Assembly: GCA_937915965.1 (NCBI GenBank)
Contig: CALGHC010000542.1
Location: forward strand, 1-10,011
Origin: an uncultured Myxococcales bacterium
GTDB lineage: Bacteria; Myxococcota_A; UBA9042
Length of the DNA: 10,011 nt
Direction: 5' to 3'
Shown: one piece after another, positions 6,644 to 10,011 of the stretch
How positions within the stretch are numbered: the stretch's first letter is position 1
Layout: each line of letters begins with the position of its first letter
Made by a program: the position numbers and the translations under genes
Notes under the pieces: model-generated
Told to the model about the DNA's origin: nothing
Databases searched by the model: none
What the model saw: the letters and a program-made list of their open reading frames with translations, nothing else

Positions 6644-7813
6644 CTAGGTACCGCGATCTGGCGTTGCCGCCTGATCATCGGCGTGCGCCATTGGTGTCGT
6701 CGTGCCGGGCGAGGTCGCTCCAGCGGTCGCAGGCCGCCCCTTTGCGGGAGTCGCGGCGGCGTCGCGCAACAGAAACCAGTAGCTCGCGAATCCCGCCGCC
6801 AGGCCCGACACCAGGTAGAGCGCGCCACCGTAGTGCTTGTTGGTCGACTTGACCTCGCCCACTGTGACGCCAACGTCCTGGAGTTCGACGATGTAGGAGC
6901 CGAGCCCCCAAGCGCCGTAGCCGGCAACGGCGAGGCCCGCGGCAACGCCGCTCCAGCCAACCGCGGTCAGCCCGACGGCGTCATGCATGTCTGCGCAAAC
7001 GACGACCAGCGCCGCGTCCGCCTCGAGAGTGACGCTGTGCTCGACCTGCTTGGTCCCCGCCGTGCAGCGGACCCGATGCGGACCAATCTCAAGCCGAACG
7101 CGCGAGGTCCGATCGCCAGCTTCGCCACCGTCGGGGATTGGAAGCGCCTCGTCGTCGATACGAATAGTGACTCCGCGCAGCCCGCCCGGGACGTCGACGG
7201 CGATCGTTCCACCTTGGCGCATCAACCGTACGGTCAGCCGGGCCTCGGCCCCCGCCTCGACGACGGCGGTCTCCACACCGGGTTTGTAGCCGGTCGCGAG
7301 GATCTCAACCCGATGCTTGCCAATTGGCACCCACCGGTCGTAGCCGCCTTTGACCTGCTCGCCGAGCACGGCGACCACCGCAGTTTCGGGCTCGACCGTG
7401 ACGCGGAGGCGGCCTCGCAGGGCCTTGGCTTCGGCCAGCTTCTCGCCCTCTTCTGCGAGGGTCTTGCGCAGCGCCCGTGGGACCGTGCCCGCGGCGACCT
7501 CGTCGACGATCTCCTGCGCCTGGTCGAGACGATACAGACGCCGCAACGCATGCGCCTTGAGCAGCATGATGCCGGGGTGACGGAAATAGCCGATCGCCTC
7601 TTCGAGCAGCACAACGGCCTCATCAAAGTGACCGGCGTCGACCTGCTCGCGGGCACTTTGAAAGAGCGAATATGCCCTCTCCTGAGGGGTCGCCGCAGAC
7701 GCGGGCGCCGCCGTCATGATCAGCGCGACCGCGACGAGCGCAACGCAGACCGGCCGTCGAGCCGAGCTGGCGCGATGCTGTTCCTGATCACGTCTGCGCG
7801 ATTGCACGAACAC
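6644..7813 (-). CDS. Exported TPR/PEGA protein with two C-terminal membrane helices
   Basis: This is about 389 residues from a GTG at 7813 (or a GTG at 7807 with GAGG 5 nt upstream). The frame is open a further 72 codons into the kinase gene, but that extension is Arg/Ser/Thr-rich overlap and is rejected. Residues 1-40 form a signal peptide with an Arg-rich head and a hydrophobic core ending in APASA. Residues about 46-107 look like TPR-type helical repeats (RAYSLFQSAREQVDAGHFDEA and following). Residues 134-198 and 202-273 are two PEGA-like beta-domains; the first has RLRVTVEP and GKHRVEILATGYKP. Two hydrophobic segments, about 279-307 and 329-349, should anchor the C-terminus in a membrane, leaving a short Ala/Thr/Pro tail. 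It directly follows a PEGA-bearing Ser/Thr kinase, a pairing familiar in myxobacteria. A role as envelope scaffold or signal partner of the kinase is inferred; no catalytic motif is visible. Confidence 0.75.
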   Translation of the reverse strand: MFVQSRRRDQEQHRASSARRPVCVALVAVALIMTAAPASAATPQERAYSLFQSAREQVDAGHFDEAVVLLEEAIGYFRHPGIMLLKAHALRRLYRLDQAQEIVDEVAAGTVPRALRKTLAEEGEKLAEAKALRGRLRVTVEPETAVVAVLGEQVKGGYDRWVPIGKHRVEILATGYKPGVETAVVEAGAEARLTVRLMRQGGTIAVDVPGGLRGVTIRIDDEALPIPDGGEAGDRTSRVRLEIGPHRVRCTAGTKQVEHSVTLEADAALVVVCADMHDAVGLTAVGWSGVAAGLAVAGYGAWGLGSYIVELQDVGVTVGEVKSTNKHYGGALYLVSGLAAGFASYWFLLRDAAATPAKGRPATAGATSPGTTTPMAHADDQAATPDRGT

Positions 7814-7886
7814 CTCACCCTCGTCTTGTGCTGGCCCGGATGCCTGCCGCGGAACCGTGTCAGTCGTCGCCTTAGCGTACGCTGGT

Positions 7887-9677
7887 CTAGAACGTGAAGT
7901 CGATCTTCTTCTTCCTGGTCGGTGCGGCCCTGGGCTTGTTGCGCTCCAATTCCACCGGCAGCTTGTCGATGCGGGCGTCGACGAGCGTGCGTGCCTTGAT
8001 CGGCAGCTCGTAATCTTTGTAGCCGTCAAGCGTCAGCTTCAGCGTGCGGTTGGGATCGTCCGCCGCCAACTTCAACACATGTGGGGTCTTGCCGACCGGC
8101 ATGCCATTCATATGAACCGTCGCGCCCGGCGGGGTCGACTCGATTGTGACCGCGTGGGCCGGCACCGCGGGCGGCGGTACGGCTACCGCCGCTGCGCTCT
8201 CGGCATCGCGAGCCGCCGCCTTCGAGTCACCGCCAGCAGCAGCCGGTTCGCTCGCTTGATCTTGATGTGCCGGGATGGCGTGCCCGTTGGCCGCGGCCAC
8301 GGCCGTCTTGGCGGCAGTGCGGGTCTGGGTGGGCACGACGGCAGTGGTCACCGGCCGAACCACCGCGGGGGGATCCTGTTCGCCGGCGGCCTTGGAGACG
8401 ACGATTGCACCCACGGCAAGCACCGCAACAATGAGCAGCAGCAGCAAGTTGCGTAGCCCAGATGACTCCGTGTGGGTCCGGCCACGCGAGGCCGAAGCCT
8501 TGCCAGCGCGAGGGGTCGATGCGCGCCCCTCGGCCACCAGTCTCGTGGCCGCGTCGCTGTCCATGGCCAGGGTCTTGTTCTCGTTGCCCAGGCCGGGCGC
8601 AGAGATGTGGTCGAGCGCAACAGTCGCACCTTCCGCTATCTGGCCCGCCCGGGCGGCGACCAGGTCGAGGGCCATCGTCGCCTCTTCGCCGTCGCCGTCC
8701 AAAACCGTAGCCATCGCCCTGGTCGCGTCGATCTCATCGGGGACCTGTACCGGCCGCGCGGGGGTCATCGCGTGGGCAGGCGTGTAGGCCCCCGACTTGA
8801 AGGGTCCGCCTTGCAGACCGACCATCGAGTTGTCGATGGCGGCGACTACGTCCTCGGCCTTCTGAAAGCGCTGGTCGGGCTTCTTTGCGAGCAGCTTGAA
8901 GACCAGCCGATCGACCTCATCGGGGATGCGAACGTCGGGATTGACCTCGGCCAGGGTCGGCGGGGCCTCCTGGACGTGCTTGATGGCCACCGCGATGGCC
9001 TCTTCGGCGACGAACGGCGCGCGCCCCACCAGCATCTCGAAGAGGATCACGCCCAACGAGTAGAGATCACTGCGGTTATCCAGCTGAATCCCTTGCGCTT
9101 GCTCTGGGGAGAGGTAGCGCGGAGTGCCGAACATCTTGCCCGCCTGCGTGAGGTTCGCGTGCTCGTCCTCGAGGAACTTGGCGATGCCAAAGTCGATAAC
9201 CTTGACGAAGTCCTTTTCACCATAGATCTCACAGACAAAGATGTTGTCTGGCTTCAGGTCGCGGTGAACGATGCCTTTGCTGTGCGCTTCGGCGAGCGAC
9301 TTGCAAACCTGACGCATGATGTAGAGCGCCCGGCTGATGTCCATCGCGCCAGGATGCATCACGCGGGTGAGCGTCTCCCCCGTGAGGAACTCGATCACCA
9401 TGAAGATGTGCCCCTCAGCGCTGCGGCCGAAATCAAGCACGCTGATGGTGTTGGGGTGGCGCAGCTGGTTGGCGGCGCGGGCCTCCTGCTCGAATCGCTT
9501 GACCTGCTTCTCGTCGGAGACCAGATGGGGAGCGAGCACCTTGACGGCTACGATCCGGCCGGCCATCTGTCGGTCTGTGGCCTTGTAGACCGCACCCATG
9601 CCGCCCTGGCCGAGCAGGGACTCCAGCACGTAGCGCTCATTGAGCGTGTGTCCGACGAGGTTCGTCTGGCGATCCAT
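7887..9677 (-). CDS. Membrane Ser/Thr protein kinase (Hanks type) with C-terminal PEGA domain
   Basis: This is a 596-residue kinase. ATG 9677 is preferred because the kinase domain starts 16 residues later (RYVLESLLGQGGMGAVYK); a GTG at 9791 would only add a non-conserved head. All catalytic elements are present: glycine loop GQGGMG (23-28), Lys46 in VAVKV, Glu65, HRDLKPDN (138-145, catalytic Asp140), DFG (162-164), SPE (190-192), and Arg270. It should be an active ATP-dependent kinase. Residues 300-400 are a low-complexity cytosolic linker with repeated T-x-A-[LM] motifs. Residues 409-428 are a Leu/Val-rich membrane helix, followed by an Ala/Pro-rich stretch and an extracytoplasmic PEGA domain (about 508-575; VTIESTPPGATVHMNGMPVG). 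The C-terminus is basic (RKKKIDFTF). This layout, kinase inside and sensor-like beta-domain outside, is common in myxobacteria. It is first gene of the minus-strand cluster and probably signals with the TPR/PEGA protein. The activating ligand is unknown. Confidence 0.95.
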   Translation of the reverse strand: MDRQTNLVGHTLNERYVLESLLGQGGMGAVYKATDRQMAGRIVAVKVLAPHLVSDEKQVKRFEQEARAANQLRHPNTISVLDFGRSAEGHIFMVIEFLTGETLTRVMHPGAMDISRALYIMRQVCKSLAEAHSKGIVHRDLKPDNIFVCEIYGEKDFVKVIDFGIAKFLEDEHANLTQAGKMFGTPRYLSPEQAQGIQLDNRSDLYSLGVILFEMLVGRAPFVAEEAIAVAIKHVQEAPPTLAEVNPDVRIPDEVDRLVFKLLAKKPDQRFQKAEDVVAAIDNSMVGLQGGPFKSGAYTPAHAMTPARPVQVPDEIDATRAMATVLDGDGEEATMALDLVAARAGQIAEGATVALDHISAPGLGNENKTLAMDSDAATRLVAEGRASTPRAGKASASRGRTHTESSGLRNLLLLLIVAVLAVGAIVVSKAAGEQDPPAVVRPVTTAVVPTQTRTAAKTAVAAANGHAIPAHQDQASEPAAAGGDSKAAARDAESAAAVAVPPPAVPAHAVTIESTPPGATVHMNGMPVGKTPHVLKLAADDPNRTLKLTLDGYKDYELPIKARTLVDARIDKLPVELERNKPRAAPTRKKKIDFTF

Positions 9678-10011
9678 CTGCGACCTGATCCGTTGTCCGA
9701 TGCGAACCCATTGCCCAATGTGGACTGGCAGTTGCCCGACGGCGGGCCCGAAGCTACCCCGGCGACCGTCGAGCGGCGCCTTCTCGGCCACCGCTCGCGC
9801 CCGGTGGCGACGCCATAACGACCGACGCGGAACGGCCAGGACACACGAGTCCGTCTCGGACCGCGGCGGCGGCAGCCACTATACTACCGGTCTGCGCCGG
9901 GTCGCAAACTGCGGCGGCCCAAAAGGCCTCTCCGCGACGAACGGCTGCGTGTGCGACAACGCGCCGGGTGGGCCCAACCTGGGAAGCGCCGGTGAGGGCA
10001 GCCCAGGCACC
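9678..10011. other. Intergenic or leader region with no supported gene
   Basis: This 334-nt stretch upstream of the kinase holds the candidate promoter (9878-9907) and the presumed leader. No ORF of either strand with a family match was found. One plus-strand frame is open to the right edge and yields a Cys/Gly-rich segment near 9901-10011 (C-G-G-P, then N-G-C-V-C). It has no credible start codon with a ribosome site after the promoter core. It could be the beginning of a divergent gene lying mostly outside the window, but this cannot be supported here. Confidence 0.4.
9878..9907 (-). promoter_or_regulatory. Candidate sigma-70-type promoter for the kinase operon
   Basis: On the minus strand, TTGCGA (9907-9902, four of six matches to TTGACA) is separated by 18 nt from TATAGT (9883-9878, five of six matches to TATAAT). 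It stands in an otherwise GC-rich stretch, where such an AT-containing hexamer is conspicuous. Transcription would begin near 9870 and give an untranslated leader of about 190 nt before ATG 9677. The same AT core reads TATACT on the plus strand (9880-9885), but I see no good -35 for that direction. Evidence is by motif only. Confidence 0.35.

Noticed and set aside
7814..8029. The TPR/PEGA reading frame stays open 72 codons further upstream to an ATG at 8029.
   Set aside because: The extension overlaps the kinase gene in another frame, is Arg/Ser/Thr-rich without family features, and would place the signal peptide in the interior. The GTG starts at 7813 or 7807 with nearby purine-rich sites fit better.
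8472..9818. Long plus-strand open frame opposite the kinase (448 codons).
   Set aside because: The minus-strand frame encodes an unmistakable kinase; this one mirrors it and has no recognisable domain.
9640..10011. Plus-strand frame open to the right edge with a Cys/Gly-rich end, possibly a partial divergent secreted protein.
   Set aside because: There is no credible start with a ribosome site, the left part overlaps the kinase start region, and no family is recognised. More sequence to the right is needed to decide.

Overview
The window is GC-rich DNA (estimated by eye at roughly two thirds G+C). It encodes an outer-membrane-type beta-barrel, a probable lipoprotein, and an Hanks-type Ser/Thr kinase with PEGA and TPR partners. 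That mix suggests a Gram-negative bacterium with eukaryote-like kinase signalling, most plausibly Myxococcota or a related former deltaproteobacterium. This assignment is an inference; there is no rRNA or other taxonomic marker here. I see no tRNA, rRNA, CRISPR array, transposase or phage structural cluster.

Layout: the left edge (1-80) is five copies of a 16-bp tandem repeat, cut by the window end. Next come three closely spaced plus-strand genes (200-4185; gaps 48 and 47 nt) that look like one operon. They encode a secreted protein with a glucodextranase C-terminal-type (PF09985-like) domain, a 656-residue predicted outer-membrane beta-barrel, and a phage-tail-tube-like (gp19/TIGR02241-type) protein with a 200-residue Lys/Ala/Asp-rich helical extension at its N-terminus. 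A strong intrinsic terminator (4224-4266) closes the operon.

The rest (4306-9677) is a convergent minus-strand cluster, read from right to left: a membrane Ser/Thr kinase with a C-terminal PEGA domain; a secreted or membrane TPR/PEGA protein; a Cys-rich YkgJ-like putative metal-binding protein; and, overlapping it by 23 nt, a YtcJ-like (Amidohydro_3) amidohydrolase with a lipoprotein signal. The gaps are 73 and 72 nt, so all four may be co-transcribed from a candidate promoter near 9878-9907.

How the genes may work together: the kinase and its TPR/PEGA neighbour look like an envelope-sensing signalling pair. The YkgJ-like protein and amidohydrolase look like a translationally coupled pair that could share a metal requirement. 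The most unusual part is the plus-strand operon: a tail-tube fold carrying a LEA-like helical extension with an internal duplication, next to an exported binding-domain protein and a large outer-membrane barrel, with no sheath, baseplate, spike or ATPase gene in view. It could be an undescribed cell-surface or secretion-related cassette. That is a hypothesis from fold and neighbourhood only.
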